DNA of 64,000 bases, taken from an uncultured Pedosphaera sp. (lineage in GTDB: Bacteria; Verrucomicrobiota; Verrucomicrobiia; Limisphaerales; Pedosphaeraceae). The position numbers were made by a program, and so were the translations under genes. This document shows positions 27,062-36,508 of the stretch, one piece after another (positions within the stretch are counted from its first letter, which is position 1; every line of letters begins with the position of its first letter). The DNA is taken from NCBI GenBank assembly GCA_903918755.1, contig CAIXFN010000113.1, positions 1-64,000 on the forward strand, in the 5' to 3' direction. Under the pieces are notes generated by a model. The model saw only the letters and a program-made list of their open reading frames with translations, made no database searches and was not told the DNA's origin.

Positions 27062-30000
27062 GTGGCCTGCCTCTTTCATTTCTTCCGTCGTCCATCGCCC
27101 CAACCGGCCGCCCGCCCGCAGCCCCTGCCCTCGTCTCAAACGCCCCACGTCCGGTTTTCTTTTGCGGGTATACTGTTCCTTATTTTCCTGGCCGCGACGA
27201 CACGAGCCGCCGAGGACTCTCCGGCCCGCTTGAGCCAATCCTTCGACGCCAAGGTCCAGCCCTTTTTGCGTAACTACTGCCTTTCCTGCCATGGCGAAAC
27301 GAAAACCGAAGGGGAACTGGATCTGCGAACCTATTCCTCGCTCGCCGCGGTGGAAAAAGATGACCGCCGCTGGGCTTTGGTCGGAGAGCGCATCGCCAGC
27401 CATGAAATGCCGCCAAAAAAGGCCAAAGCACACCCGACGCCGGCGGAATGGCAGGCCGCGGCCGACTGGTTTTCGACGCTGCGGGACTACGAAATGCGGC
27501 GGCACGCGGGCGATCCCGGAGTGGTGCTGGCGCGCCGGCTCAGCAATGCTGAATATGACTACACCATCCGTGACCTCACCGGCTTCGACCTCCAGCCCAC
27601 CCGCGAATTCCCGCTGGATCCCGCCAATCCCGCCGGTTTTGACAATTCCGGCGAATCCCTGGTCATGTCCCCGGCCTTGCTGGACAAATATTTGCAAGCC
27701 GCCCGGGAAGTGGCCAACCACCTGGTCCTGAAACCCCGTGGCTTTGACTTTGCCCCCTATTCCATGCTGGCGGAGACGGACCGCGACAAATACTGCGTCA
27801 CCCGCATCATTGAATTTTATCACCGGCAAAACAGCAACTACCTCGATTACTTCCAAGCCGCCTGGCGGTTCAAACACCGGGCTGCGCTGGGCCAACCGCA
27901 CGTCACCCTGGCGGAAGTCGCTACGCAAAACCACGTCAGTACCAATTATTTGGCCACCGTGTGGTCCACGCTGGAAGAAACGCCGGCCGAAGTCGGTCCG
28001 CTGGTGAAACTCCAAACCCTCTGGCGCGAGTTACCCGCTCCCTCCCCCGTTGGCCCGGCCACGCCGCCGCCTGGTTGTGCCCAAATGCGGGATTACGTCG
28101 TCCAATTGCGCCGGAAGGTCGAACCGCGTTTCCTCAATATCGTCGCCGGCAAACTCGACGCCAGTTCGCAACCGTTCCTCATTTGGAAGAACGTCCAATA
28201 TGCCACCCACCGGATGGAATTTGATCCGGCCCAACTCCAGGTCGAAGACGAGCCCACGCCGGAACCCGATGATACCCCCGAACCCGGCACTGCCAATGAA
28301 TTCGGTCCCGGCCACACGCAGTTGATCAAGAACACCCCCGGCGATCCCGATCTGTTCGTGTCCGCCGGCCAACGCACCCGCTACGAGGCCGCCTTTGCCA
28401 GCTTTTGTCGCGTCTTCCCGGACCGGTTTTACATGGAGGAACGTGGGCGGAATTATTTCGACACGTCGAAGGATCGCGGTCGCTATTTGAACGCCGGCTT
28501 TCACAGTCTCATGGGCTATTTCCGGGATGACGCCCCCCTCTCCGCGCTTTTGCTGGATGATGCGGGACGTCAGGAACTTGATAATTTGTGGGCGGAACTG
28601 GAATTCATCGCCTCCGCCACCAGCCGCATGTATATCGAGTTTTATTCCTCCGGCCGCCGGGAGCGCCGGGGCCAGGCCGACACCGGAACCGCTGAACCGG
28701 CCGAACCGGATTCCCCAGCGCAGGAAATCACTTCCGAAGTGCTGATCAAACAATTGGAGGCCGATTTCCTGAGTCGGGCCGGGACGAGCAACGCCATTGC
28801 GCGCCAGGCCATTGAGGATTATTTCACGGGAATCAACCACGGCATCCGCACGGTCGAAAAGGCCCGCCAGGAGGCGGAGCCATTTCATCTGGCCGCGCTC
28901 CAACGATTCGCCGCCCGGGCTTATCGGCGTCCGTTGAGCCCGGCGGAGAAAGAGGAATTGACCGCGTTTTACCGGACCGCCCGGGACCGAGATGGACTGG
29001 ACCACGAAGCCGCCTTGCGCGAAGCCCTGGTCAGTATTTTGCTCTCGCCGGATCTGACCTATCGCATTGATCTCGTTGAAAACCGGCCCGGAATCCAACC
29101 CTTGTCCGACTATGACCTCGCCAGCCGGCTGAGTTATTTTCTGTGGTCCAGCCTGCCCGACGACGAATTGTTGTCGCACGCCGCCGCCGGCGATTTGCAC
29201 CAACCGGCGGTCATTGCCGCCCAGGCGCGCCGGATGCTGCGGGATCCGCGCATTCGGGCGCTCGCAGTCGAATTCGGCGGCAATTGGCTGGAATTTCGAC
29301 GCTTTCTGGATATCAACACGGTGGACCGTGAACGGTTCGGCGGCTTCACCCCCGAATTGCGCGCGGCCATGTTCGAGGAACCCGTCCGCCTGCTGCTGGA
29401 TGTCATCCAAAAGGATCGCCCAGTCCTGGATTTGTTGTACGCCCGGGACACATTTGTAAACGCCCCGCTGGCAAGGCATTATGGCATGTCGGCCGCGAAT
29501 AATCCCGCGGGGCAATGGTGGCAGGTGGTCAATGCCATTGACTTCGACCGCGGCGGACTGCTCCCGATGGCCGCTTTCCTCACCAAGAATGCTCCCGGCC
29601 TCCGCACCAGTCCCGTCAAACGCGGCAACTGGGTGGTCAAAAACATCCTGAGCGAACGCATTCCCCCGCCCCCGCCCACCGTCCCGGAATTGCCGAAGGA
29701 TGAGGCCAAGTTGGATTTGCCCCTGCGCGACCTCCTCGCCCAACATCGGGCCGATCCCAACTGCGCGGGCTGCCATGCACGGTTTGATTCGTTGGGCCTG
29801 GTCTTTGAAGGCTTTGGCCCCACCGGCGAACGCCGGGAAAAGGACCTGGCCGGCCATCCCGTGGATGCCTCGGCGACATTCCCAGGCGGCTTCGAAGGTC
29901 GGGGCGTGCCCGGCCTGCGTGATTACATCCACGCCCATCGGGAAACCGATTTTCTGGATAATCTCTGCGGTAAACTCCTCGCTTGCGGGCTGGGGCGCAG

Positions 30001-30148
30001 CCTCCTATTCTCGGATGAACTTACCATTCAGGAAATGCGCCGCCAATTGCAGGCGCACGACGGTCGCTTTGCCAGTCTGGTGGAGACTATTGTGACGAGT
30101 CCCCAGTTCCTGCAAAAACGGGGACAGCCGGAACTAGCGGAAAAATAA
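27062..30148 (+). CDS. Planctomycete-type cytochrome protein (DUF1587/DUF1595/DUF1592/DUF1588/DUF1585)
   Basis: This is a 1028-residue exported protein from a GTG start; no ATG offers a better signal peptide. A planctomycete cytochrome C domain at about 55-105 has C-L-S-C-H. DUF1587 follows (R-L-S-N-A-E-Y-D-Y-T-I-R-D-L-T-G), then DUF1595 (about 608-670), DUF1592 (about 680-810, L-S-Y-F-L-W-S-S-L-P-D-D-E-L), DUF1588 with a second heme motif C-A-G-C-H at about 899, and DUF1585 (about 963-1020). The family's biochemistry is unsettled; it is thought to act with DUF1552 proteins in oxidative attack on polysaccharides. A Glu/Pro/Asp-rich linker lies near 390-420. The DUF1552 gene follows after 2 bases. 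Confidence 0.92.
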   Translation: MACLFHFFRRPSPQPAARPQPLPSSQTPHVRFSFAGILFLIFLAATTRAAEDSPARLSQSFDAKVQPFLRNYCLSCHGETKTEGELDLRTYSSLAAVEKDDRRWALVGERIASHEMPPKKAKAHPTPAEWQAAADWFSTLRDYEMRRHAGDPGVVLARRLSNAEYDYTIRDLTGFDLQPTREFPLDPANPAGFDNSGESLVMSPALLDKYLQAAREVANHLVLKPRGFDFAPYSMLAETDRDKYCVTRIIEFYHRQNSNYLDYFQAAWRFKHRAALGQPHVTLAEVATQNHVSTNYLATVWSTLEETPAEVGPLVKLQTLWRELPAPSPVGPATPPPGCAQMRDYVVQLRRKVEPRFLNIVAGKLDASSQPFLIWKNVQYATHRMEFDPAQLQVEDEPTPEPDDTPEPGTANEFGPGHTQLIKNTPGDPDLFVSAGQRTRYEAAFASFCRVFPDRFYMEERGRNYFDTSKDRGRYLNAGFHSLMGYFRDDAPLSALLLDDAGRQELDNLWAELEFIASATSRMYIEFYSSGRRERRGQADTGTAEPAEPDSPAQEITSEVLIKQLEADFLSRAGTSNAIARQAIEDYFTGINHGIRTVEKARQEAEPFHLAALQRFAARAYRRPLSPAEKEELTAFYRTARDRDGLDHEAALREALVSILLSPDLTYRIDLVENRPGIQPLSDYDLASRLSYFLWSSLPDDELLSHAAAGDLHQPAVIAAQARRMLRDPRIRALAVEFGGNWLEFRRFLDINTVDRERFGGFTPELRAAMFEEPVRLLLDVIQKDRPVLDLLYARDTFVNAPLARHYGMSAANNPAGQWWQVVNAIDFDRGGLLPMAAFLTKNAPGLRTSPVKRGNWVVKNILSERIPPPPPTVPELPKDEAKLDLPLRDLLAQHRADPNCAGCHARFDSLGLVFEGFGPTGERREKDLAGHPVDASATFPGGFEGRGVPGLRDYIHAHRETDFLDNLCGKLLACGLGRSLLFSDELTIQEMRRQLQAHDGRFASLVETIVTSPQFLQKRGQPELAEK

Positions 30149-30150
30149 TT

Positions 30151-31512
30151 ATGAACCGACCGCCAAAACCTCCGGGATCCAAGGGACGCGATCCTATTCC
30201 GCGCCGGGCCTTTCTCCGGGGCGTCGGCGTGGCCATGGCCCTGCCGTGGCTGGAGTCCCTCCCCGGACTGGATCGGGCGATGGCCGCGGCCGAACCCGGC
30301 GAGCCTGCGCCATTCCCCAAACGTTTCGCCGTGTTCTTCATGGGCAATGGCATCAGCCCGGACCATTGGTGGGCCCGGGGTGAGGGCGCGGATATGGAAC
30401 TCGGCCGCACCCTCGAACCGCTGGCCCCGTTCAAGACCAAGCTGAATCTCATCCACGGGTTGTTCAACCATTCCGCCACCGGCCTGGGCATCCATCCGCC
30501 CATGACCGGCAACCTCCTGTCCGGGGTGCCGATCCAAAAAGGCGCCATCATCCACGGCGGCATCAGCATGGACCAGATGCTCGCCCGGCATCTGGGCCAG
30601 GACACTCCCCAATCCAGCCTTGTGCTCGCCTGCGAGCAACCCATGACCGGGTATCACGAGACGAATTTCTCGAACGCCTACGGCTCGCATATCTCCTGGC
30701 AAAGCGCCGATTCCCCGGTGCCCAACGAGATCTACCCCTCGCTCGCCTTCGACAGTCTGTTTGAAAACCGCGGCAGCCTGCGCAACCTGAGCGTGTTGGA
30801 CCGAGTCAAGGATCGCGCCGCGCAATTGAGCCGCCAGGTCAGCGCCACGGACAAGGTTAAGCTGGATGAATACCTCGCCAGTGTGCGCGAAGTGGAGAAG
30901 AAGATCGAACGCCTCCGCGTGGACAAATCCCGCGCTGGGGACCGCGCGCGCGACCAGGGCCGCCCCCTACTGAGCATGAAGCGGCCCGAAAACGGCCTCC
31001 CGGAGGATTTGCGCGAGCACGCGCGGCTCATGTGCGACATCATCGCCATGGCCTTCCAGACGGACAAGACCCGCATCGCCTCCCTGCTCCTGGCCCGCGA
31101 CCTTTCCGCCCTTTATTATCCCTTCCTGAACGTCCGCGACGCCCATCACGGTGCCTCGCACAACGACACCTCGGACGGCTACGAAAGCATCGCCCGCTTT
31201 CACCTGAGCCAACTCGCCTACCTCGCCGAAAAACTGGATGCCATGCCCGAGGGCACCGGCACCGTGTTGGACAACAGTTGCCTGATGTTCATTTCCAACA
31301 TGTGGTCCGGCACGAAGCACGACAACAAGAAAGTCCCCGTGGTGACCGTGGGCGGACTGGGTGGCACCCTGGCCACCGGCCGTTCCCTCAATTACCTCGA
31401 CGCCGGGGATGGCAATCGCAAATTGTGCAGCCTCTATCTCGGCATCATGGACCGCATGGGTGTCCACCTCGACCATTTCGGCGACGCCGATTCCCGGCTG
31501 GCCAACCTTTAA
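30151..31512 (+). CDS. DUF1552 family exported protein
   Basis: This 453-residue protein has an N-terminal twin-arginine-like signal (P-R-R-A-F-L-R-G, then a hydrophobic stretch). The body shows the DUF1552 pattern, including [13 protein letters not shown], the G-L-F-N-H loop and H-G-A-S-H-N near the C-terminal third. DUF1552 proteins are structurally related to the sulfatase-like DUF1501 group, and their enzymatic role is unproven. It sits 2 bases after the DUF1592-type cytochrome gene, the usual pairing in this phylum, so the two products probably form one system. Tat export would suggest folding with a cofactor or metal before export. Confidence 0.9.
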   Translation: MNRPPKPPGSKGRDPIPRRAFLRGVGVAMALPWLESLPGLDRAMAAAEPGEPAPFPKRFAVFFMGNGISPDHWWARGEGADMELGRTLEPLAPFKTKLNLIHGLFNHSATGLGIHPPMTGNLLSGVPIQKGAIIHGGISMDQMLARHLGQDTPQSSLVLACEQPMTGYHETNFSNAYGSHISWQSADSPVPNEIYPSLAFDSLFENRGSLRNLSVLDRVKDRAAQLSRQVSATDKVKLDEYLASVREVEKKIERLRVDKSRAGDRARDQGRPLLSMKRPENGLPEDLREHARLMCDIIAMAFQTDKTRIASLLLARDLSALYYPFLNVRDAHHGASHNDTSDGYESIARFHLSQLAYLAEKLDAMPEGTGTVLDNSCLMFISNMWSGTKHDNKKVPVVTVGGLGGTLATGRSLNYLDAGDGNRKLCSLYLGIMDRMGVHLDHFGDADSRLANL

Positions 31513-31528
31513 AACCCGCTTCCCGCCC

Positions 31529-32581
31529 ATGAAGAATTGCCTGCTCAGCCTCGCCCTTTTGCTGGGCTCAGCCACTCTGGTCGCAGCCCAGACTCCGCCG
31601 TCCGCCACGAACGCCCCGGTCACCACCAATACCAGCCCGGCGGGCCCGACCTTGGCTCCCGGTGGACGCGGTGGCCGCGGCCCGGCCAATTCCAATGACG
31701 TTTATTACCGCCTCGGCCCGGATTCCAAGCCCATGGACGGCGTCCCGCAGGGACACTTTGTCGGCCCCAAGGTCATCCCCAGCCAGGTGTTTCCCGGCAC
31801 CCAGCACACCTATTTTGTCTATGTGCCGGCGCAATATGATCCCAGCAAGCCCACGGCGCTGATGGTCTTCAACGACGGCCAGGCCATGATGGCCGAACCC
31901 GGCGATGTCCAAGGCCACCGCGTCCTCGACAACCTCATCTTCCGCCGGGAAATCCCGGTCATGCTGGGCATCTTCATCAACCCTGGTCGCCGCCCCGACC
32001 AACCCGAGCCCAATCCGCGCGACTGGGGCGACCGCACTTCCAATCGCGCCGAAGAATACAACCCGCCCACCGACAAATACGCCCGCGTAGTGGTAGAGGA
32101 GCTGCTGCCAGCCCTACGGCAAGAATACAACATCTCCCCGGATCCGGATTTGCACGGCATCATGGGCTCCAGTTCCGGGGGTTGCGCGGCCTTCGCCGTC
32201 GCCTGGTTCCGCCCCAATGACTTCCGCAAAGTGATCACCTTCGTGGGCAGTTTTACCAGCATTCGCGGCGAATACATCTACCCGGAATTGGTCGCCGAAA
32301 GCGATCGCAAGCCCCTCCGCATCTTCATGCAAGACGGCCGCAATGACAACCGCCGCCCGGGCAATCCGAATGGCGACTGGTTCTACCAAAACGTCCGCCT
32401 CATGAAAGCCCTCACCGCCAAAGGCTACGAGGTCAACTACACCTGGGGCATCGGCAACCACGGCCAGAAACAAGGCGGCGCCATCTTCCCCGAAATGATG
32501 CGCTGGCTCTGGCGCGACCAACCCGTGAACACCAACCCCGAGGACCGAAACGAACGTTCCTTTCGACAGCCGGCGGGTTGA
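31529..32581 (+). CDS. Secreted esterase, alpha/beta hydrolase
   Basis: The protein has 350 residues with a signal peptide ([11 protein letters not shown], cleavage after V-A-A). It is a putative-esterase (PF00756) member with nucleophile S215 in M-G-S-S-S-G-G and catalytic histidine in G-I-G-N-H-G-Q. A proline/glycine/asparagine-rich segment follows the signal. Related enzymes deacylate plant polysaccharides or hydrolyse siderophore esters; no substrate can be read here. It starts 16 bases after the DUF1552 gene and likely belongs to the same operon. An in-frame extension upstream to 31361 lies inside the DUF1552 gene and is rejected. Confidence 0.87.
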   Translation: MKNCLLSLALLLGSATLVAAQTPPSATNAPVTTNTSPAGPTLAPGGRGGRGPANSNDVYYRLGPDSKPMDGVPQGHFVGPKVIPSQVFPGTQHTYFVYVPAQYDPSKPTALMVFNDGQAMMAEPGDVQGHRVLDNLIFRREIPVMLGIFINPGRRPDQPEPNPRDWGDRTSNRAEEYNPPTDKYARVVVEELLPALRQEYNISPDPDLHGIMGSSSGGCAAFAVAWFRPNDFRKVITFVGSFTSIRGEYIYPELVAESDRKPLRIFMQDGRNDNRRPGNPNGDWFYQNVRLMKALTAKGYEVNYTWGIGNHGQKQGGAIFPEMMRWLWRDQPVNTNPEDRNERSFRQPAG

Positions 32582-32676
32582 AGCCCCCTCGCCGTGGCTA
32601 ATTCGCGGCGTAGCAAGCACCCGTCTAGCGAAACAATCTTGTGTGGGTTCGGGTCGCCCGCTAACCTCGCGGCACT

Positions 32677-34005
32677 ATGAATTCCATTGTCAAAAGTATT
32701 GCCGTCGCCGGCCTCGCCACGGTGGCGCTCGGCTCCCGCCTATGGGCCGGGGATTTTCAAATTCATGACGGGGATCGCGTCGTCTTCCTCGGCGACAGCA
32801 TCACCGAACAGAAGCTCTACACCACTTACATCGAAGCTTACGCCACCACCCGGCATCCGGATTGGAAACTCTCGTTCCGGAATGTGGGTTGGGGCGGGGA
32901 CACCGCCTGGTTGCGTCAGCGCACCCACGCGGATGAGAAGACCCTCTTCGCTGCCAACCCCGAGGAACAGGCCAAGATTGTGACGGACGCCGTCGGCCGA
33001 GGTCTGGCCCGGGATGTGATGCCTTTGCGGCCCACGTTCGTGACCGTGAAGTTCGGAATGAACGATCACAGCTACCAACCGTTCCGGGAGGACATTTTTA
33101 ACGCTTACGTCCGCAGCCAGGCCGAGATCGCCAAAGACCTGAAAGCGGCGGGTGCCCGGGTAGCCTTCCTCACTCCGCAACCGATCGAGGAAAAACGCGC
33201 TGATCCCGATAAGGACGTGAAGAATCTGTCGCTGCGCAAGTTCTCGGATGGTTTGAAAGAAGTCGCGGGAAAGACGGAAACCTCGTTCGTGGATCAATTT
33301 GATCCCTACCTCGCGATCATGATGCGGGAAAGAACCGAAAACCCAAACATCACGATCGGTGGCGGTGACTCCGTCCATCCCGGCCCCAGCGGCCATACGG
33401 TCATGGCCTGGGCGGTGCTCAAGGGCCTCGGGGCCTCCGCCCTGGTGTCCCGCGCGGAAATCGATTTCACCAGCCAAAAGGTGCGCTCCGTCACCGGTGC
33501 CAAGGTCTCCAACCTCAAAGTGGAAGGCAGCACGGTTTCCTTCGACCGTCTCGACGATGCCCTGCCGATGCCGATAGATCCCCGGGCGGCCGCGGCCTTG
33601 AAGCTGGCGCCCATCCTGCAGGATTTGAACCAGTATGAATTGCGGGTGACGGGCCTGCCCCAGGGCGACTATGAGATTCTCATCGACGGCCAAGCCGTGC
33701 GCCAGGTGGGCAGCCAGGATTTGCTCAAGCTGGTGAACCTGGCAACCACGGCGGGTCCGATCACCAAACAGGCCGGAGAAGTCCTCGAACTGATTTTCAC
33801 GAAGAACAACCAGTTTCACAACCGCTGGCGCGACGTCCAACTCGCCTCCCTGCCTCGTTGGGCGCAAGGACCGGAGTTGGAAGTCAAGCGCGCGGCGGAA
33901 GAGGCGCGTCTGGACAAGGAAATTGCGGAAACCGAGGCCCGGATCGAAGTCGCCCGGAAACCCAAGTCCCATCATTTCGAGATCAAACCGGCGCCCGCCA
34001 AATAG
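32677..34005 (+). CDS. Secreted SGNH/GDSL-type hydrolase
   Basis: This 442-residue exported hydrolase has a signal peptide ending L-W-A-G. The SGNH blocks are all present: block I G-D-S-I-T with nucleophile S41, block II glycine in W-G-G-D-T, block III G-M-N-D with the oxyanion asparagine, and block [11 protein letters not shown] with the catalytic aspartate and histidine. It is longer than most members: about 180 residues follow the catalytic core, ending in a charged helix rich in Glu, Arg and Lys. The likely activity is ester removal from glycans. Its last 23 bases overlap the end of the convergent purN gene. Confidence 0.9.
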   Translation: MNSIVKSIAVAGLATVALGSRLWAGDFQIHDGDRVVFLGDSITEQKLYTTYIEAYATTRHPDWKLSFRNVGWGGDTAWLRQRTHADEKTLFAANPEEQAKIVTDAVGRGLARDVMPLRPTFVTVKFGMNDHSYQPFREDIFNAYVRSQAEIAKDLKAAGARVAFLTPQPIEEKRADPDKDVKNLSLRKFSDGLKEVAGKTETSFVDQFDPYLAIMMRERTENPNITIGGGDSVHPGPSGHTVMAWAVLKGLGASALVSRAEIDFTSQKVRSVTGAKVSNLKVEGSTVSFDRLDDALPMPIDPRAAAALKLAPILQDLNQYELRVTGLPQGDYEILIDGQAVRQVGSQDLLKLVNLATTAGPITKQAGEVLELIFTKNNQFHNRWRDVQLASLPRWAQGPELEVKRAAEEARLDKEIAETEARIEVARKPKSHHFEIKPAPAK

Positions 34006-34618
34006 TCTGGCGACCGTCCACCCGCACCTCGCCGCGCGCCAACGCGGCGAGGACGGCGGGATAAAGCGTGCGCTCGGCCTCCTGTATGCGGGCGTGGAGG
34101 GTGGCCGGGGTGTCGCCCCCGAGCACGGGGACAGTCTGCTGCGCCAGGATCGGACCGGTATCGACTCCCTGATCCACGAAATGCACGGTCACCCCGGTGT
34201 ATTTCACCCCGTAATCAAGCGCCTGTTTCCAAGCCTCCAACCCGGGGAAGGAAGGAAGCAAGGAAGGATGGATATTCACGACCCGGTGCGCGAACTCCCG
34301 CAGGAACTCCCCCTTTAAGATGCGCATGAAGCCAGCCAGAACCACCAAATCCACCTCCGCCTCCCGCAACGCCTTGATATAGGCGGTTTCGGCCGCCTCA
34401 TCCAGCTTGGTGCGAAAGTTACCCGGGGCGATAAACCGGGCGGGCAAACCCCGTTCCCGGGCCCGCTCGAGCATGGGAGCGGTGGCCACGTCGCTGACCA
34501 CCACGGCAATCGTGGCGGGAAGGACCCCGGCCGCGCAAGCGTCCGCGATGGCCACGAAGTTGGAGCCTTTCCCGGAACCGAGGATGCCGAGGCGAAAGGG
34601 GCGTTGCGAATTATTCAC
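33983..34618 (-). CDS. purN: Phosphoribosylglycinamide formyltransferase
   Basis: This 211-residue enzyme of purine synthesis transfers a formyl group from 10-formyltetrahydrofolate to GAR. Diagnostic motifs are G-S-G-K-G-S-N-F near the N-terminus, the catalytic N-I-H-P-S-L-L-P region with asparagine and histidine, and the downstream D-x4-D-T-G-P loop. The length matches E. coli PurN (212) if the GTG at 34618 is used; an in-frame TTG at 34654 would add 12 residues with a proline run. No ATG is available. The 3' end overlaps the convergent SGNH hydrolase gene by 23 bases. Its promoter must lie in the 34619-35033 intergenic region, which also holds a structured element. Confidence 0.95.
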   Translation of the reverse strand: MNNSQRPFRLGILGSGKGSNFVAIADACAAGVLPATIAVVVSDVATAPMLERARERGLPARFIAPGNFRTKLDEAAETAYIKALREAEVDLVVLAGFMRILKGEFLREFAHRVVNIHPSLLPSFPGLEAWKQALDYGVKYTGVTVHFVDQGVDTGPILAQQTVPVLGGDTPATLHARIQEAERTLYPAVLAALARGEVRVDGRQTIWRAPV

Positions 34619-34745
34619 CAGCTTGTGATACCGCGCTACCGGCGGCGGCGGCAAGTCCCAACCATAAGCGGAAGAGCAAAGTCGAATACGTGACTAGATC
34701 AAAGTTGTTTTGAAGAGGGGGGGAAGGACAAACACCAGCAAGAAG

Positions 34746-34815
34746 ATTCGGGCAGCAGACGCCAAGGAGGTGGGGATGGGGAATCCCGCTGAGGAAACGT
34801 TCTGCCGCCCGAATC
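34746..34815. promoter_or_regulatory. Long stem-loop, possible leader RNA or operator
   Basis: GATTCGGGCAGCAGA (34746-34760) pairs with TCTGCCGCCCGAATC (34801-34815), 14 Watson-Crick pairs plus one G-U. The 40-base loop contains a smaller stem GGGAT/ATCCC. No T-run follows on either strand, so it is not a simple terminator. It could be in the 5' leader of purN if read leftward. It matches no riboswitch class that I recognise. Confidence 0.45.
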
Positions 34816-34881
34816 AAATCAAAAATTCTTAAGAACAACCCGTTTTAACCTTCCGACACCGTAACTAGAACGTAACACTCC

Positions 34882-34971
34882 AAAAAAAGGTTGCAAGTTT
34901 TTTGCAGTTTTTTTTGTGAATTTTACGATTTTTTCGTCACTGAAGAACGATTTGAGGAAAAATCCTATAAT
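34882..34971 (+). promoter_or_regulatory. Phased T-tracts and TATAAT box upstream of the porin gene
   Basis: An A7 tract (34882-34888) and T-tracts at 34898-34903, 34908-34915, 34921-34924 and 34929-34934 are spaced by about one helical turn, as in intrinsically curved DNA. A perfect -10 TATAAT lies at 34966-34971; the -35 position (34943-34948) is non-consensus. The porin start is 62 bases (35034) or 128 bases (35100) downstream. Confidence 0.6.
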
Positions 34972-35033
34972 CTTTTCAGGAGAATCACCATCCGTAGAGC
35001 AGGAAACCAAGTGGAGGTCACAAATTTAATTGA

Positions 35034-36491
35034 ATGGATCCGACTGATAAGCGTAAATCCGGAGGTGCCAGGGGTGGCAAAGCTCGCAACATCAATCCAA
35101 TGACGAATTGTGGCAAATCCGGATCGGTCCTCATTTTTCTACTGACGTTGGGGTCGGTGCCCCTGGCGATTCCGGCCTGGGCGGCGGACAATCCGGCTCC
35201 CCTGGCGAGCAACGCGACCAATTCCGCCAACACCCTGACGGGTTCGGCCGCGACCGAGCCGGCGTGGAACTGGCATGTGCAAAACACGGGAATCGGGACA
35301 TTCCATCCGGGTTTTAAGGCACCCTACGCCGGCCCCAACAGCTTGTACGAAGGCACGGATTGGCAGGAGACCGTGTCCCTGGATTTGCTGGTGGGAGTCC
35401 GGCTATGGCACGGTGCGGAATTCCATGTGGACGGAATGATGTGGCAAGGGTTCGGATTCAGCAAAACTGTTGGCATCGAAGGATTTCCGAATGCGGAAGC
35501 TTTCCGTGTGGGGACCCGGATTCCCAATGTGGACTTTACCCGTATGTTCATCCGCCAGTCCTTCGATCTTGGCGGAGAAACGGTCAAAATCGCGGATGAC
35601 GCCCTCCACCTGGCCCGTCAGCGAGACGCCTCCAATCTGACTCTGACGCTGGGAAAATTCAGCGCCAAGGACATCTTCGATAATAATGCTTACGCCAATG
35701 ATGCCCGCGGTCAGTTTATGAGCTGGAGCCTAGTGGCCAATGAAGCCTGGGATTATCCGGCGGACAGTCTTGGTTACACCACGGGCCTGGCGGCAGAATT
35801 AAACCAACCAGACTGGGCGGTGCGCTATGGTTTCTTCCAGGTGCCCCGCGTGTCGAACGGTTTGGCGGAAGACACCCGCTATCTGGATGCCTGGGGGATG
35901 GTGGCGGAATTCGAACGGCGCTACTCGCTTGCCAGCCATCCCGGGGCGGTGCGGTTGCTGGCCTTTTTGAACCGCAGCCACATGGGCGTTTACCAGGCCG
36001 TGATCGATAATCCGGGCCTGCCGGCAAATGATGCCCTCGCCCTCACCCGCGATTACCGGTTTAAATATGGTTTTGGCCTGAATCTGGAACAGGAACTGGC
36101 CCCGGATTTGGGCGCCTTCGCCCGCTTGGGCTGGAGTGATGGCAAGAGCGAGGCGTGGATGTTTGCGGACGTGGACCACGCGCTCGCGCTCGGAGTGAGC
36201 GCCAAGGGCAGCCGCTGGGGCCGACCAAACGACACTTTGGGATTGGCCGGCGCGGCCAACGGCATCACGCGGGTTCACCAGAATTTTCTCGCCGCGGGCG
36301 GAACCGGCATTCTGGCCGGGGATGGGCGCCTGACCTACGGCATCGAGGAACTCCTGGAATGCTACTACGATTTTCAGTTTCACGAAGGCATCCACTTTGC
36401 CCTGGACTATCAGTTTGTCACCAACCCGGCGTTCAACCGTGATCGTGGCCCCGTTTCCATCTTTTCAGCCCGGCTCCACTGGGAGTTTTGA
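35034..36491 (+). CDS. Outer-membrane porin, OprB-like (carbohydrate-selective)
   Basis: The protein has 485 residues. A signal peptide (V-L-I-F-L-L-T-L-G-S, cleavage after A-W-A) is followed by an Ala/Asn-rich linker and a beta-barrel-like body of alternating aromatic strands. The chain ends in L-H-W-E-F, the terminal phenylalanine needed for outer-membrane insertion. The pattern T-L-G-K-F-S-A-K-D-I-F-D-N-N-A-Y-A-N-D and the L-x-Y-x-x-G-L-x-A-E strands resemble OprB-family carbohydrate porins. It would let sugars or similar solutes through. An in-frame ATG at 35100 gives a more ordinary 28-residue signal peptide and may be the true start. A curved-DNA promoter lies upstream. Confidence 0.85.
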   Translation: MDPTDKRKSGGARGGKARNINPMTNCGKSGSVLIFLLTLGSVPLAIPAWAADNPAPLASNATNSANTLTGSAATEPAWNWHVQNTGIGTFHPGFKAPYAGPNSLYEGTDWQETVSLDLLVGVRLWHGAEFHVDGMMWQGFGFSKTVGIEGFPNAEAFRVGTRIPNVDFTRMFIRQSFDLGGETVKIADDALHLARQRDASNLTLTLGKFSAKDIFDNNAYANDARGQFMSWSLVANEAWDYPADSLGYTTGLAAELNQPDWAVRYGFFQVPRVSNGLAEDTRYLDAWGMVAEFERRYSLASHPGAVRLLAFLNRSHMGVYQAVIDNPGLPANDALALTRDYRFKYGFGLNLEQELAPDLGAFARLGWSDGKSEAWMFADVDHALALGVSAKGSRWGRPNDTLGLAGAANGITRVHQNFLAAGGTGILAGDGRLTYGIEELLECYYDFQFHEGIHFALDYQFVTNPAFNRDRGPVSIFSARLHWEF

Positions 36492-36508
36492 ATTTGACTC
36501 CCCCGTTT

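Larger units (their letters stand above)
34619..35033. other. Divergent intergenic region purN/porin
   Basis: There is no gene in this 415-base gap. It holds a G-rich stretch with a long imperfect stem (34746-34815), a perfect 10-bp palindrome TTCTTAAGAA (34826-34835), then an AT-rich segment with phased T-tracts and a TATAAT box upstream of the porin gene. The base composition from 34850 to 34990 is far more AT-rich than the rest of the window. Confidence 0.7.

Noticed and set aside
28031-29938. A 635-codon open frame on the minus strand
   Set aside because: It is fully antisense to the DUF1592-type cytochrome gene and its translation is Gly/Ile/Gln-rich with no domain.
34746-34815. A known riboswitch (ZTP, cobalamin, c-di-GMP, purine)
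   Set aside because: I looked for the conserved core sequences of these classes on both strands and did not find them.
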